64,000 nt of DNA from Streptomyces sp. NBC_01408. GTDB lineage: Bacteria > Actinomycetota > Actinomycetes > Streptomycetales > Streptomycetaceae. A program made the position numbers and the translations under genes. The notes under the pieces were generated by a model. That model worked only from the letters and a program-made list of their open reading frames with translations, was not told the DNA's origin and ran no database searches. Shown here piece by piece: positions 47,101-55,669 of the stretch; position 1 is the first letter of the stretch; each line of letters opens with the position of its first letter. The stretch lies in contig NZ_JAPEPJ010000001.1 of assembly GCF_026340255.1 (NCBI RefSeq), forward strand, positions 4,805,501 to 4,869,500, given 5' to 3'.

Positions 47101-50100
47101 CCGGCTCCACCCAGGTGGTCTCCGAGGCCGTGACGGTGGACGGGAAGAAGCTCGTCCGCCCGCAGCGCATCGTCGCCTCGACCTCGGCGGCCTCCGCCGA
47201 GACCTGCATGGCCGCACCCGCCACCAAGGGCTGCCGCGCCCTGGAGTTCGTGTACGCCACGACGACCACGGCCACCGGGCACAGCGCCGCGGCCGAGTTC
47301 GGCGACTTCACCGGCCAGGTGAAGGAGATCCGCCAGTGGTCCACCGAGCCCGGCGCGGCGAACGCCACCGCCCGGCCGGTCGCCTCGTACCGCTTCGACG
47401 CCGCCGGACGGCTGCGCCAGGTCTGGAACCCCAACCTGTCGCAGGGCAGCCAGAACCAGTACTCGTACGACAGCGCGGGCCGGGTCTTCTGGCTGCACGC
47501 CCAGAACGAGCTGGCCTGGAACTTCACCTACGGCAAGGCGGGCAACAGCTCCGCCGCCGGTGAGGGCATGCTCCTGAAGCTCTCCCGGCCCGGCCTGAAG
47601 CGGGGCACCAAGGACGTCGAGGAGGACGCGTCCACCCAGTACGTGGTCTACGACGTGCCGCTGAACGGCGCGAAGGCCCCGTACGCCATGGGCGCGGCCG
47701 ACGTCGCCGCCTGGGGACAGGCCGACGCCCCCACCGACGCCACGGCCGTGCTCCCGCCGGACACCCCGGTCTCCGCCCATGACGGAGCCGCCCTGACCAG
47801 CGGCTCGTACGGCCGCGCGTCGGTCGTCTACACCAACGCCTCGGGCCGCGAGGTCAACACCGCCGCTCCCGGCGGTCACCTCACCACCACCGAGTACGAC
47901 CAGCAGGGCAACATCGTCCGTTCGCTGTCCGCGGCGAACCGGTCCCTCGCCCTGGGTCTCACCCCGGCGGACGTCACCGCGCAGAACGAGCTGGGCATCG
48001 CCAAGCTCGGGACCGCCGAGCGGGCCGAGGCGCTGTCCGCCCGGACCGTCTACGACGACGAGGGCCTGCGCGCCGTCGAGACGCTCGGTCCGCTGCGGCG
48101 CATCGCGCTGGCCGACGACCTGAAGTCGGGCAGTACGGTCCTCGTCGCGGCGGGCACCACGGTCACGGCCCGCAACTGGACGAAGGCGGTCTACGACGAG
48201 GGCCGCCCCACCGACGGGACCGCCGTGGTGGAGAACCAGATCACCGGCTCGGTGGAGGGCGCCCAACTGCCCGAGCACCCGACGCTGATGGCCGACGCCC
48301 GCAGCGCCAAGCAGGTGTACGACTGGAAGAAGGGCCTCCCGACCCAGGCCGTCGAGGACGCCGACGGCGAGGCGCTGACCTCGCTGACCGAGTACGACGA
48401 CCAGGGCCGCGCGGTCAAGGAGACCCTGCCCGGCGCCACCGGCACCGACGCGACGACCCAGCTCACCCAGTACTGGTCCGCGGCCGGCACCGGCCCGTGC
48501 TCGGGTCGCCCCGAGTGGGCCGACCTGCCCTGCTCGACCGGCCCGGCCGGTGACATCACGGGCGGCGGTTCGAACCCCTCGAAGCGGCCGACGGTCACCT
48601 CCGAGTACAACTGGTGGGGTCACGAGACCAAGGTCACCGAGACCGTCGGCGCCCAGTCCCGGACCACCACCAGCAGCTACGACAACGCCGGGCGCGTCGA
48701 GTCCGTCAAGGTCACCGGCGGTCTCGGTGAGGCCACCCCGGAGACCCGGACCGAGTACGACCCGGACACCGGCAACCCGGTGAAGACCGTGTCCGCCACC
48801 GCGGGCACCATCACCATGGAGTACGACAAGCTCGGCCGTCTCATCGCGTACACGGACGCCGACGGCGGCGTCACGCGGACGGAGTACGACCTGCTCGACC
48901 GGCCCACCCGGATCAGCGACTCGGTGCCGTCCGCGGTGACGTACGCCTACGACCACGCCGCCGAGCCGCGCGGCATGGCCACCTCCGCCACCGACTCGGT
49001 CGCCGGCACCTTCGGCGTCAGCTACGACGCCGACGGTCAGGTGGCCTCCGAGAAGCTGCCCGGCGGCTACACGCTCACCCAGCGGGACGATGCCGCGGGT
49101 GCGGTCGTCGCCAGGAGCTACACCCGGGACAGTGACGGCCTGTCCGTCATGACCGACACGGTCACCCGCTCCGTCCACGGCGAGATCACCCAGCACTCCG
49201 GCTGGTCGAGCCAGTCCTACGACTACGACGGCCTCGGCCGTCTGACGTCCGTCCGGGACCAGGCGGGCGACGTCTGCACGACCCGTACCTACACGCACGA
49301 CAAGCGGGCCAACCGGACCTCGTCCACCACGGCCACCGGCGCCGTCGGCGCGGCCTGCCCGACCACGGGAGGCACCGTCCGGACCCACTCCTACGACAGC
49401 GCCGACCGGCTGACGGACGCGGGCACCGCGTACGACGCCTTCGGCCGGACCACCGCGCTGCCCGGCAGCACGCTCGACTACTACACCAACGACCTCGTAC
49501 GCCGTCAGACCACGGCGGACCAGCGCCAGACCTGGGCGCTCGACCCCAACCACCGCATCCGGTCCTGGACGGTGGAGGCGAACAGCGAGGGTACGTGGAC
49601 CCAGGTCGAGTCCAAGCGCAACCACTACGACGGTGAGGGCGACAGCCCCCGCTGGATCGTGGAGGACACCGGCACCGGCGAACTCACCCGCATCGTCGAC
49701 TCCGTGACGGGCGAGTTCTCGGCCACCACCTCAGCCGCCGGGGACACCGTGCTCCAGCTGTCGAACATCCACGGTGACGTCGCCCTCCAGCTCCCCCTGG
49801 ACCCGGAGCAGGCACCGCTGGTGCTCGACACCGACGAGTACGGCAACCCCCGCTCCGGCCAGCCCGCCGTCCGGTACGGCTGGCTCGGCGGCAAGCAGCG
49901 CTCCGGCGAGACCCTCTCGGGCCTGACCCTGCTCGGGGTACGCCTCTACAACCCGGACACCGGCCGTTTCACGAGCACCGACCCCGACCCGGCGGGCGGC
50001 GCCAACGCCTATGCCTACTGCTCGGCCGACCCGGTCAACTGCCGTGACACCACGGGCATGCTGGACTACACCTTCAAGTTCCAGCTGGGGATGGGCCGGG

Positions 50101-50513
50101 CCTACCTGTCCGACTTCTTCAGCCACTTCATGAGGAACTTCGGCAAGATCTTCCCCTTGAAGGGCCGCGCGAAGTCCATCACGCGGGTCGGCCAGACGAT
50201 GGATCTCCGGGACTCCATAGCGGGCTTCGGTTCGATCAACTTCAACGTGCGGGTGGGCTACATCGGTTCCACCAGCCTGCGGCTCGACGCGCGCAAGGGG
50301 AGCATCGTCTACGGCAAGAACTCGTACATCCACTTCGAGCTCAACAAGCCGAAGTCGGACAGCAAGCGGTACGGGCAGTTCTACCTGACCGTCCACGGCC
50401 ATACGAACGGCAAGACGTGGGCCGACAGGTGGATCCCCGGATTCATGTACAAGAAGGGTGCCAACAACACCTGGAGCAAGCTGGCGAGCAACCTGCGCCG
50501 CCACGTCTGGTAA
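44181..50513 (+). CDS. RHS-repeat secreted protein with DNRLRE domain and C-terminal variable (toxin-like) domain
   Basis: 2110 aa. An Arg-rich n-region and hydrophobic stretch (ITGAALAVLMAAS) form an export signal. A DNRLRE-type module (about 340-510), Ig-like/FN-like segments (about 515-710), and a long RHS/YD-repeat region follow (many units of the type YDxxGR, about 830-1890). The RHS core marker is NPDTGRFTSTDP near 1925-1936. After the core (about 1960) comes a unique 150-residue Lys/Arg/aromatic-rich tail (MLDYTFKFQLGMGRAYL, then GSIVYGKNSYIHFELNKPK), as in polymorphic toxins. No immunity gene follows. The start is uncertain: TTG 44181 or GTG 44250, the latter with GGAGG upstream. Confidence 0.88.
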   Translation: MISQSRYLSSRRTRRDRPRGGTRVRITGAALAVLMAASTMEAVAATPKPTPPAKPAVTEAADLASAQVAAKLAGRRVEALSERDESTTTWANPDGTVTTEAASGPVRFRDTAGSWKSVDIGLTRHGDGSVGAKAHPLGLKLAGRTESKARVGAAPADGRAAAPAAGAPDPGATPVPLVSLDDRQGKTMALSWRGALPQPVLQDTVARYPDVLASTDLLIESTRTGFEQYLELKDRQAVAATGTVTLTLEAKGLEVRANKDRSVTFIDPKTGREAGGLPAPVMWDASVDARSGEHTRRADVGISVLQRGDQVDLTLTPDAAFLKDPKTKFPVTVDPAVNLGASFDTFVQQGYATDQSAATELKLGNNGSGQVARSFLSFPMAKISGKQILSASLSLWNFHSWSCTAKGWEVWDTGVPSTSSRWTAQPGWNKKWASPTATKGHSSGCADGWVSADIKTLAQAWAGNGNSVNSLGIRAADEGDPFGWKKFNSGNAATNTPYMSVTYNTKPGQAVPMSPLTGAATNDTTPTLTGKATDADGNTVQLSYEIWTSTGTAALQTGKSAFVASGAGAPWTPGAALAQGAYKWRAAVYDGATWNGAWSPWQNFTVDTTAPTAPGVNSADFPAGVWSGTPDAEGKFTGTFTLTPPATGATGVQYRLDNGGWTTLATTGSPVTAKLTFPAGEHTLAVRSKDAAGNTSTEAKYVFSAGSGGSALLAPQDGDRPARRLTLSAEGRSTFTGVTYQYRRGETDTWKNVPAGDVRTSLGVTLTAWPAAAPQGKPAPLTWNVVDSLAEDGPIEIRAGFTSGLTTSYSPGHTVTVDRNAGTAPTQQLGPGVLNTLTGDYILSATDASAFGMSVARTSTSRGRNDAPSGTVAIFGPGWRSDTVLDEKDSWSLLKKTSETSVALVGTNGLELGFNATSGGGWRPEPGAEELRLTGSTTGSFTLRDTAGKVTTFTKADPGLPAWQASAVQQEGLTGSTQVVSEAVTVDGKKLVRPQRIVASTSAASAETCMAAPATKGCRALEFVYATTTTATGHSAAAEFGDFTGQVKEIRQWSTEPGAANATARPVASYRFDAAGRLRQVWNPNLSQGSQNQYSYDSAGRVFWLHAQNELAWNFTYGKAGNSSAAGEGMLLKLSRPGLKRGTKDVEEDASTQYVVYDVPLNGAKAPYAMGAADVAAWGQADAPTDATAVLPPDTPVSAHDGAALTSGSYGRASVVYTNASGREVNTAAPGGHLTTTEYDQQGNIVRSLSAANRSLALGLTPADVTAQNELGIAKLGTAERAEALSARTVYDDEGLRAVETLGPLRRIALADDLKSGSTVLVAAGTTVTARNWTKAVYDEGRPTDGTAVVENQITGSVEGAQLPEHPTLMADARSAKQVYDWKKGLPTQAVEDADGEALTSLTEYDDQGRAVKETLPGATGTDATTQLTQYWSAAGTGPCSGRPEWADLPCSTGPAGDITGGGSNPSKRPTVTSEYNWWGHETKVTETVGAQSRTTTSSYDNAGRVESVKVTGGLGEATPETRTEYDPDTGNPVKTVSATAGTITMEYDKLGRLIAYTDADGGVTRTEYDLLDRPTRISDSVPSAVTYAYDHAAEPRGMATSATDSVAGTFGVSYDADGQVASEKLPGGYTLTQRDDAAGAVVARSYTRDSDGLSVMTDTVTRSVHGEITQHSGWSSQSYDYDGLGRLTSVRDQAGDVCTTRTYTHDKRANRTSSTTATGAVGAACPTTGGTVRTHSYDSADRLTDAGTAYDAFGRTTALPGSTLDYYTNDLVRRQTTADQRQTWALDPNHRIRSWTVEANSEGTWTQVESKRNHYDGEGDSPRWIVEDTGTGELTRIVDSVTGEFSATTSAAGDTVLQLSNIHGDVALQLPLDPEQAPLVLDTDEYGNPRSGQPAVRYGWLGGKQRSGETLSGLTLLGVRLYNPDTGRFTSTDPDPAGGANAYAYCSADPVNCRDTTGMLDYTFKFQLGMGRAYLSDFFSHFMRNFGKIFPLKGRAKSITRVGQTMDLRDSIAGFGSINFNVRVGYIGSTSLRLDARKGSIVYGKNSYIHFELNKPKSDSKRYGQFYLTVHGHTNGKTWADRWIPGFMYKKGANNTWSKLASNLRRHVW

Positions 50514-50533
50514 CCACCGCTTCATAGCCCGGA

Positions 50534-50565
50534 GGGGCGGCATGCGCGCACGCGCATGCCGCCCC
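50534..50565 (+). terminator. Terminator after the RHS gene
   Basis: Perfect inverted repeat of two 15-base arms (50534-50548, 50551-50565) with a 2-base centre, followed by TTT. Confidence 0.85.
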
Positions 50566-50609
50566 TTTCGGCTGAGCGGCCACGGTGCGGCCTGCGGCCG
50601 TGCTCTCCA

Positions 50610-50631
50610 AGTCATGCAGTGTTCATGCCAA
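50610..50631 (+). promoter_or_regulatory. PHO-box-like direct repeat upstream of phytase
   Basis: AGTCATGCAGT followed by GTTCATGCCAA: two adjacent 11-base units with TCA at the same position, the spacing of PhoP direct-repeat units in Streptomyces (consensus near GTTCACC). It lies 133 bases before the phytase start codon. Match to the consensus is partial. Confidence 0.45.
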
Positions 50632-50763
50632 ATCCACGGCGGTATGGCGTTGCGCTGGCGCGACGGTTACGAACCGCGCCGATGCTGGTCACGATCCGCG
50701 TGCCCTGCCCTGCTCCGCCCCTGCAGCGGATCCGTCCCGTCCCTGACCTGAAGGAGCCACTTC

Positions 50764-52068
50764 GTGCCCCTCTCCCGCATCCGGCGGTCGAGCGTGATCG
50801 CCGCCCTGGCCGCCCTCGCGGCGCTCGCCGCGACGGTGCCCGCGCAGGCCCACCCGTCCCGGGGTGCCGCGCTGCCGGCCGTCGCCCCCCGGGCCGAGAC
50901 CGCCGCCCTGTACGACGACGAGGAAGGCGGCACCGCGGACGCCGACGACCCGGCGATCTGGCGCAACGCGGCCGACCCCGGCCGCAGCCTGGTCGTGGCC
51001 ACGGCGAAGGAGGGCGGCCTGCGGGTCTACGACCTCGACGCCCACCAGATCCAGTCCGTCCCCGCCCCGGCCGGCCCCGCGCCCGGCGACGCACCGGGCC
51101 GCTTCAACAACGTGGACCTCGTCCACGGGATGCGGCTCACGCCGGGCCGCGCCGACCTGGCGGTGACCACCGACCGCGGCAACGACCGGCTGCGCTTCTA
51201 CCGCATCGACCGCGACCGGCCCGGCGGCCCCCTCACCGACGTCACCGACCCGGCCGCCCGCCCCGTCTTCTCCGCCGACCAGGACGAGGTCAACGGGCAG
51301 CGGACCGCCTACGGCCTCGCCACCTGGACCGACCGCGCCACCGGCCGTACGTACGCCCTCGTCAGCCGGCGTGAGACCACGACCATCGCGCTGCTGGAAA
51401 TCGTGCCCACCGGCTCCGGCACGGTCGGCTACCGCAAGGTCCGCACCCTGGACCTTCCCGCCGCCTTCCGGCTGCCGGGCGGCGCCACCTGGTCGCCGTG
51501 CGCCGAACCGGGCCAGCTGCCCCAGGTCGAGGGGATGGTGGTCGACCCGGCCGACGGCACGCTCTACGCGGGCCAGGAGGACATCGGCATCTGGCGGCTG
51601 CGGGCCGACCTCACCGGCACGCCGCAACTGATCGACAAGGTCCGCGAGTACGGCACGCCCGGCACCTACGACGAGCAGACCGAGGAGTGCGTGCCCGGGC
51701 CCGACGCCGGATTCGGCGGCCGCCGCCTCTCCGCCGACGTGGAAGGCCTCACCCTGGTCACCCAGCCCGACGGGGACGGCTACCTCCTCGCGTCGAGCCA
51801 GGGCGACAACACCTTCGCGGCTTACGACCGGGAGACCGGCGACGACAACGAGTACGAGGGCGGCTTCCGGATCACCGCGTCCGGCGCGCTCGACGGCTCC
51901 GAGGAGTGCGACGGCGCGGCAGCCCTCAACGCGCCCCTGGGGAACAAGTACCCGAGGGGTCTCCTCGTCGTCCAGGACGGCCACGAGACCCCCGTGAGCG
52001 CGGACCGCACCGCCACCAACTTCAAGTTCGTGGACCTCGGCAAGGTGATGGACGCCCTGGAGGACTGA
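50764..52068 (+). CDS. Secreted beta-propeller phytase
   Basis: A 434-aa exported 3-phytase of the beta-propeller (BPP, alkaline, calcium-dependent) family that releases phosphate from phytate. The signal peptide is about 1-30 (VIAALAALAALAATVPAQA). Family motifs: DADDPAIWRNAADPGRSLVV, NNVDLVHGMRL, DRGNDRLRFYRID, QLPQVEGMVVDPADGTLYAGQ and SSQGDNTFAAYDR, giving the acidic calcium-binding residues. GTG 50764 follows GGAG by 8 bases. A PHO-box-like repeat upstream fits induction by phosphate limitation. Confidence 0.92.
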   Translation: MPLSRIRRSSVIAALAALAALAATVPAQAHPSRGAALPAVAPRAETAALYDDEEGGTADADDPAIWRNAADPGRSLVVATAKEGGLRVYDLDAHQIQSVPAPAGPAPGDAPGRFNNVDLVHGMRLTPGRADLAVTTDRGNDRLRFYRIDRDRPGGPLTDVTDPAARPVFSADQDEVNGQRTAYGLATWTDRATGRTYALVSRRETTTIALLEIVPTGSGTVGYRKVRTLDLPAAFRLPGGATWSPCAEPGQLPQVEGMVVDPADGTLYAGQEDIGIWRLRADLTGTPQLIDKVREYGTPGTYDEQTEECVPGPDAGFGGRRLSADVEGLTLVTQPDGDGYLLASSQGDNTFAAYDRETGDDNEYEGGFRITASGALDGSEECDGAAALNAPLGNKYPRGLLVVQDGHETPVSADRTATNFKFVDLGKVMDALED

Positions 52069-52092
52069 CGGGCAACGGCCGCCGCCGGCCGG

Positions 52093-53430
52093 TCAGACGG
52101 GCTCCTTCGCCCGGGCCGGCGGACGGCCGGCTGCGGCCGTGGCCAGCCGGAGCACGTGCTCCACCGGCCCGCGGCGCAGCGGACTGCCGGCCCAGACCCG
52201 CTGCCACGCCCAGGTCAGGACCAGGGCCGCGCCGCTGAACAGGAACCAGGCCGACCAGGACGCGGCGCCGTGCGCCGGGCCGGCCAGCACCAGCGCGTGG
52301 ACGACGTACGCACTCAGCGCCATCGCCCCGAGCAGCGTGAACGGGCGCAGCAGCCCCGCACCGAACCGGCCCCGCGCGAGCAGCGCGCACAGCCCGATGA
52401 GGGCGCAGCCCACGCCCGCGTTGCCCAGCGTCTCCAGGGGCGTCTGGCTGTACGGGTCCGCCACGAGCAGCCAGTGCCAGGACGTGCTGGGCACGGCGCC
52501 GTACTGCCCGCTCAGCACCTCGCGCACGGGGTCGGCGGCGGCCATGGCCTCCGGGTGGTGGACCGCTATCGCCTCCAGCAGCCGCTCCCGCGTGCCGAAC
52601 AGGTGCGTGGCGACCCAGGCGGAGCCGTATCCGACGAACGCGGCCACCGCCCCCCACACCGCCATCCGCAGGGCCACCGCGCGGCGGCGCACGTCGCACA
52701 GCCGGCCCAGAGCCATCCCGGCCAGGACGTACGGGAAGTAGGTGGCCAGCGGATACGCGCCGGTCAGCAGGAGCGCGCACAGCGCGTCGCCCAGCCCGGC
52801 CCAGCTGGTCAGGTCGGCGGCCTCGGGGACCAGGCCCCGCCCGGACGCCTCGTACCCGAAGACCGGGCCCAGCAGGTACGAGAGCACCGGCCCCGCTGCT
52901 ACCGAGACGGCCGCGACGGCGGTCAGCACGGGGGTGGACATCCGGGTGAACGGCTCGGCGGCGAGGAAGTACACGGCGAAGAAGGCCAGGATGACGAGGA
53001 TCCCGGGCCACAGCCCGGCCAGCCACAGGCCGAGCGCGGCCAGGACGGCGCAGCGGACCAGCAGCGGACGGTACCGCAGCGCCCAGCCCCCGGGCTGCGC
53101 GGCCGGGTCGCGGCCGCGCTGGGCCAGGACGAGGGAGAGGCCCGCGAGGAGCGTGAAGAGGGCCGGGGCGCGTCCGTCGGCCGCCATCATCAGGTACCCG
53201 GCGCCTTCGGGCCGCGGGCCCGGTCCGACGTGCACGGCGAACATGCCGAGGACGGCGAGGCCGCGCACGGCATCGACCCCGGCCAGCCGGCCCGTGCCGC
53301 CGCCGCTGCCCGCCCCCTTCTCCGCTCCCACGCCCGCTGCCTCGCCCGCGCCCGTCCCCACACCCGTTCCCCTGCCCGCCGCCGCGCCCGATCCCGCGGC
53401 TGTGTCCGCGGCCGCCCCCGTGTGCCTCAC
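52093..53430 (-). CDS. DUF418-like multi-spanning membrane protein (acyltransferase-like)
   Basis: 445 aa with about ten membrane helices. The N-terminal RLAGVDAVRGLAVLGMFAVH is the signature of the heparan-acetyltransferase-like/DUF418 group; the C-terminal third (AMALSAYVVHALVLAG, then a final helix) fits DUF418. A Gly/Ala/Thr-rich unstructured N terminus of about 45 residues precedes the first helix. The GTG start overlaps the stop of the 54-aa gene upstream (GTGA), so the two are coupled. Its role is unknown; such proteins may acylate surface polymers. Confidence 0.8.
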   Translation of the reverse strand: MRHTGAAADTAAGSGAAAGRGTGVGTGAGEAAGVGAEKGAGSGGGTGRLAGVDAVRGLAVLGMFAVHVGPGPRPEGAGYLMMAADGRAPALFTLLAGLSLVLAQRGRDPAAQPGGWALRYRPLLVRCAVLAALGLWLAGLWPGILVILAFFAVYFLAAEPFTRMSTPVLTAVAAVSVAAGPVLSYLLGPVFGYEASGRGLVPEAADLTSWAGLGDALCALLLTGAYPLATYFPYVLAGMALGRLCDVRRRAVALRMAVWGAVAAFVGYGSAWVATHLFGTRERLLEAIAVHHPEAMAAADPVREVLSGQYGAVPSTSWHWLLVADPYSQTPLETLGNAGVGCALIGLCALLARGRFGAGLLRPFTLLGAMALSAYVVHALVLAGPAHGAASWSAWFLFSGAALVLTWAWQRVWAGSPLRRGPVEHVLRLATAAAGRPPARAKEPV

Positions 53431-53591
53431 GCGTCGCACTTCACGCTGTCGCGCACCTTCTCCAGCCCGGCGGCGTACAGCCCGCCGAAGCCAGGGACCG
53501 CGGCGCCACCGGCCAGGCCCGCCAGTCCCGGTACGGTCCACCGCTTTCCGCCGGCGGCCGCACGGGTGCCCGTACGGGAAGCGCGTCGCAT
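53427..53591 (-). CDS. 54-aa protein coupled to the DUF418 gene
   Basis: A short protein: basic start MRRASRTGTRAAAGGKRW, then a glycine/alanine-rich hydrophobic stretch (VPGLAGLAGGAAVPGFGGLYAAGL), and tail KVRDSVKCDA. It could be a small membrane or secreted peptide. The ATG has AGGAG 11 bases upstream, and the stop overlaps the downstream GTG by 4 bases, which supports real translation. A candidate promoter on the minus strand (TTACCT, 17-bp spacer, TACTTT) lies about 75 bases upstream. Confidence 0.6.
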   Translation of the reverse strand: MRRASRTGTRAAAGGKRWTVPGLAGLAGGAAVPGFGGLYAAGLEKVRDSVKCDA

Positions 53592-53810
53592 GGCGGGGTC
53601 TCTCCTCGATCCGGTGACGTGGTCGGACCGGCGGTTTTTCGAGCCGCCAGTCCGCCCCGGGAAAGTATCAAGGACCGCATAACCAGGTAATAAGGAGGTA
53701 TAGGGGCGGCAAAGCGGGGGTGGCCGGACCGGGTGGGAGGGCGCCGTAACCCGGGGACCGGCCTCGCTGTTGCACAGTCGGCGGGTCCACCCACGGTGAA
53801 CGGAGTTCCG

Positions 53811-54854
53811 ATGCCGCAGCTGACCGACGAGGCCGTGAGCGAAGGCCCGGGAGGTGACCGGCCCGAGCCGGAGCGGGCCGGAACGTGGATGACCCCGGAG
53901 GCTTACGGGGCTTCGCGCGCCGGGTTCTGGGCCGCGGCCGTCGTCCTGGTCACCGACACCGACGGCCGCGTCCTCGTCCAGAGCGTCGACTACCGCGCCG
54001 ACCGGCTGCTGCCCGGCGGAGCGGTGGACGCGGGAGAGGCACCCTCCGCCGCGGCGGCCCGCGAGATGCGCGAGGAGCTCGGCGTCGACGGCCACTACCC
54101 GCGCGGCCTGGCCGTCGACTGGATCCCGGCCGACACCCCGGGGATCCCGCCCGAGATGCGATTCCCCGGCGAGATCCTGCACGTCTACGACGGCGGCACC
54201 TGGACCCCGGACCGGATCGACGCCGTCCGGCTGCCTGCCCAGGAGATCACCGGCATCGACTTCGCCGAGCCCGCCGACCTGCCCGCCCTGATGGACGCGG
54301 GCGACGCCCGCCGCGCCCTGTCGGCGCTGCGTGCCCGCATCAACGGCACCGGCACCGCGCTCCTGGAGGACGGCCGCCCCACCGCGCCCACCGCCCTCGA
54401 CCGGCTCGGCGTGCTCCGCAGCCGCCGCACCCCGCAGCACGGCGCCTGGCACCCCGGCCCGGTCCCGGCGCACCTGCCCGTCCGGGACCGGTCGGGCTGG
54501 CTCTTCGCCCCCGACGGCCGCGTCCTGCTCCTGATCGCCCGCGCCACGGGCACCGCCCACCTCCCGCCCCCGACGGCGGGAGCCGTCTCGGGGGCGCTCC
54601 CGCTCGGCTACCGGTACGGGGCCCGGGCCGCCCATGCCCGCACCGCGGCCCGCCTCACGGCGGTCCCTGCGGCCGCGGACCCGGCGTACGCCCGGCTGCT
54701 GGCCACGCCCGAGCAGGTCCGCGAGCTCAGCGACTGGGGCCCGGCCGGCCACGATGAACTCGCGGCGGTCCACGCGGCCCGCGGCCACCTCTCGCTGCCC
54801 GCCCCCGCCCGCACGCCGCCCACCGAACTCCCCGCGGAGGGCACCCGCTGGTGA
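53811..54854 (+). CDS. Nudix hydrolase family protein, two-domain
   Basis: 347 aa. The Nudix box is complete at 70-92 (GAVDAGE then REMREELGV), so it should hydrolyse a nucleoside-diphosphate-linked substrate with Mg. The C-terminal half (about 185-347) looks like a degenerate second Nudix-like domain (DRSGWLFAPDGRVLLLIARATG) without the box. ATG 53811 has CGGAG 6 bases upstream. The substrate is unknown. Confidence 0.82.
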   Translation: MPQLTDEAVSEGPGGDRPEPERAGTWMTPEAYGASRAGFWAAAVVLVTDTDGRVLVQSVDYRADRLLPGGAVDAGEAPSAAAAREMREELGVDGHYPRGLAVDWIPADTPGIPPEMRFPGEILHVYDGGTWTPDRIDAVRLPAQEITGIDFAEPADLPALMDAGDARRALSALRARINGTGTALLEDGRPTAPTALDRLGVLRSRRTPQHGAWHPGPVPAHLPVRDRSGWLFAPDGRVLLLIARATGTAHLPPPTAGAVSGALPLGYRYGARAAHARTAARLTAVPAAADPAYARLLATPEQVRELSDWGPAGHDELAAVHAARGHLSLPAPARTPPTELPAEGTRW

Positions 54855-54938
54855 CGGGCGCCGCCCATGGCCCCGGCGATCACCGCCGTGGGCGGCGAAA
54901 TCCGGCGTACGCGGCGCGCGGTCCCGCAGCATGGGGCC

Positions 54939-55445
54939 ATGAGCGACAGCACGATCACCTACACCCTGTACATCCAGGCCGATCCCGCCCGGGTCTGGCA
55001 GGCCCTCACCGAGCCCGCCCTCACCCGGCGGTACTGGGGCCTGAGCTTCGAGACCGACTGGGCGGTGGGCTCGCCGATGGCCTGGGTCGAGCGCGGGAAC
55101 CGCACCAGCGACCCCGCGCAGGTGGTCCTCGACTGCGTCCCGGACCGCCGGCTCGCCTACACCTGGCACACTTTCACCCCCGAGTGGGCGGCCTCGGCCG
55201 GGATCGGTGAGGAAGTGCGGGCCCAACTGGCCCAGGAGCGGCGTACGAAGGTCACGTACGAGATCGAGCCGGTCGGCGACGCCCTGGCCCGGCTGACCAT
55301 CCTCCACGAGGACTTCGAACCCGGCGGCACGCTGATCGGCATGTGCAGCCGGGCCTGGCCGATGCTCGCCTCCAGCCTCAAGACCCTCCTGGAGACCGGT
55401 GCCCCGCTGCCCGAGCCCGGGCACGAGGCGGGGCAGGAGCTTTGA
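54939..55445 (+). CDS. SRPBCC (AHSA1-like) domain protein
   Basis: A 168-aa START/Bet v1-like fold protein of the activator-of-Hsp90/polyketide-cyclase type: TITYTLYIQADPARVWQALTEP, LTRRYWGLSFETDW, the strand RLAYTWHTFTPEW, and the C-terminal helix GWPMLA-type SRAWPMLASSLKTLLETG. Such proteins bind hydrophobic ligands; no function can be assigned. The start is ATG 54939. A partner ArsR gene, common for this family, is absent. Confidence 0.85.
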   Translation: MSDSTITYTLYIQADPARVWQALTEPALTRRYWGLSFETDWAVGSPMAWVERGNRTSDPAQVVLDCVPDRRLAYTWHTFTPEWAASAGIGEEVRAQLAQERRTKVTYEIEPVGDALARLTILHEDFEPGGTLIGMCSRAWPMLASSLKTLLETGAPLPEPGHEAGQEL

Positions 55446-55669
55446 CGCGACCCTGACCACCGGCCGTTCACGGGGGTCGTGTGGAATGGGGGCATGGGGA
55501 GAGGGAGCAACAGACAGCGGCCGTGCGCGGCCGGCCGGCGGGCCGACTCGCCGAACAGCGCGCGGACCGGCTCGAAGACCGGTCCCGGCGTCGGCCCGGC
55601 GACCGCCGGGGAGCCGCCCCGGGGCGGTCTCCGGGCCCGCCGGGGACCGGGCCGGGAAGGTGCGGCCCG

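Noticed and set aside
44163..49625. Two long minus-strand frames (818 and 954 aa)
   Set aside because: Shadows of the RHS gene; the YD repeats on the plus strand are unmistakable.
53692..53703. Near-perfect Shine-Dalgarno sequence AAGGAGGT on the plus strand
   Set aside because: No ATG or GTG lies within usable distance and no coding frame follows; it is in the promoter region of the small-protein operon.
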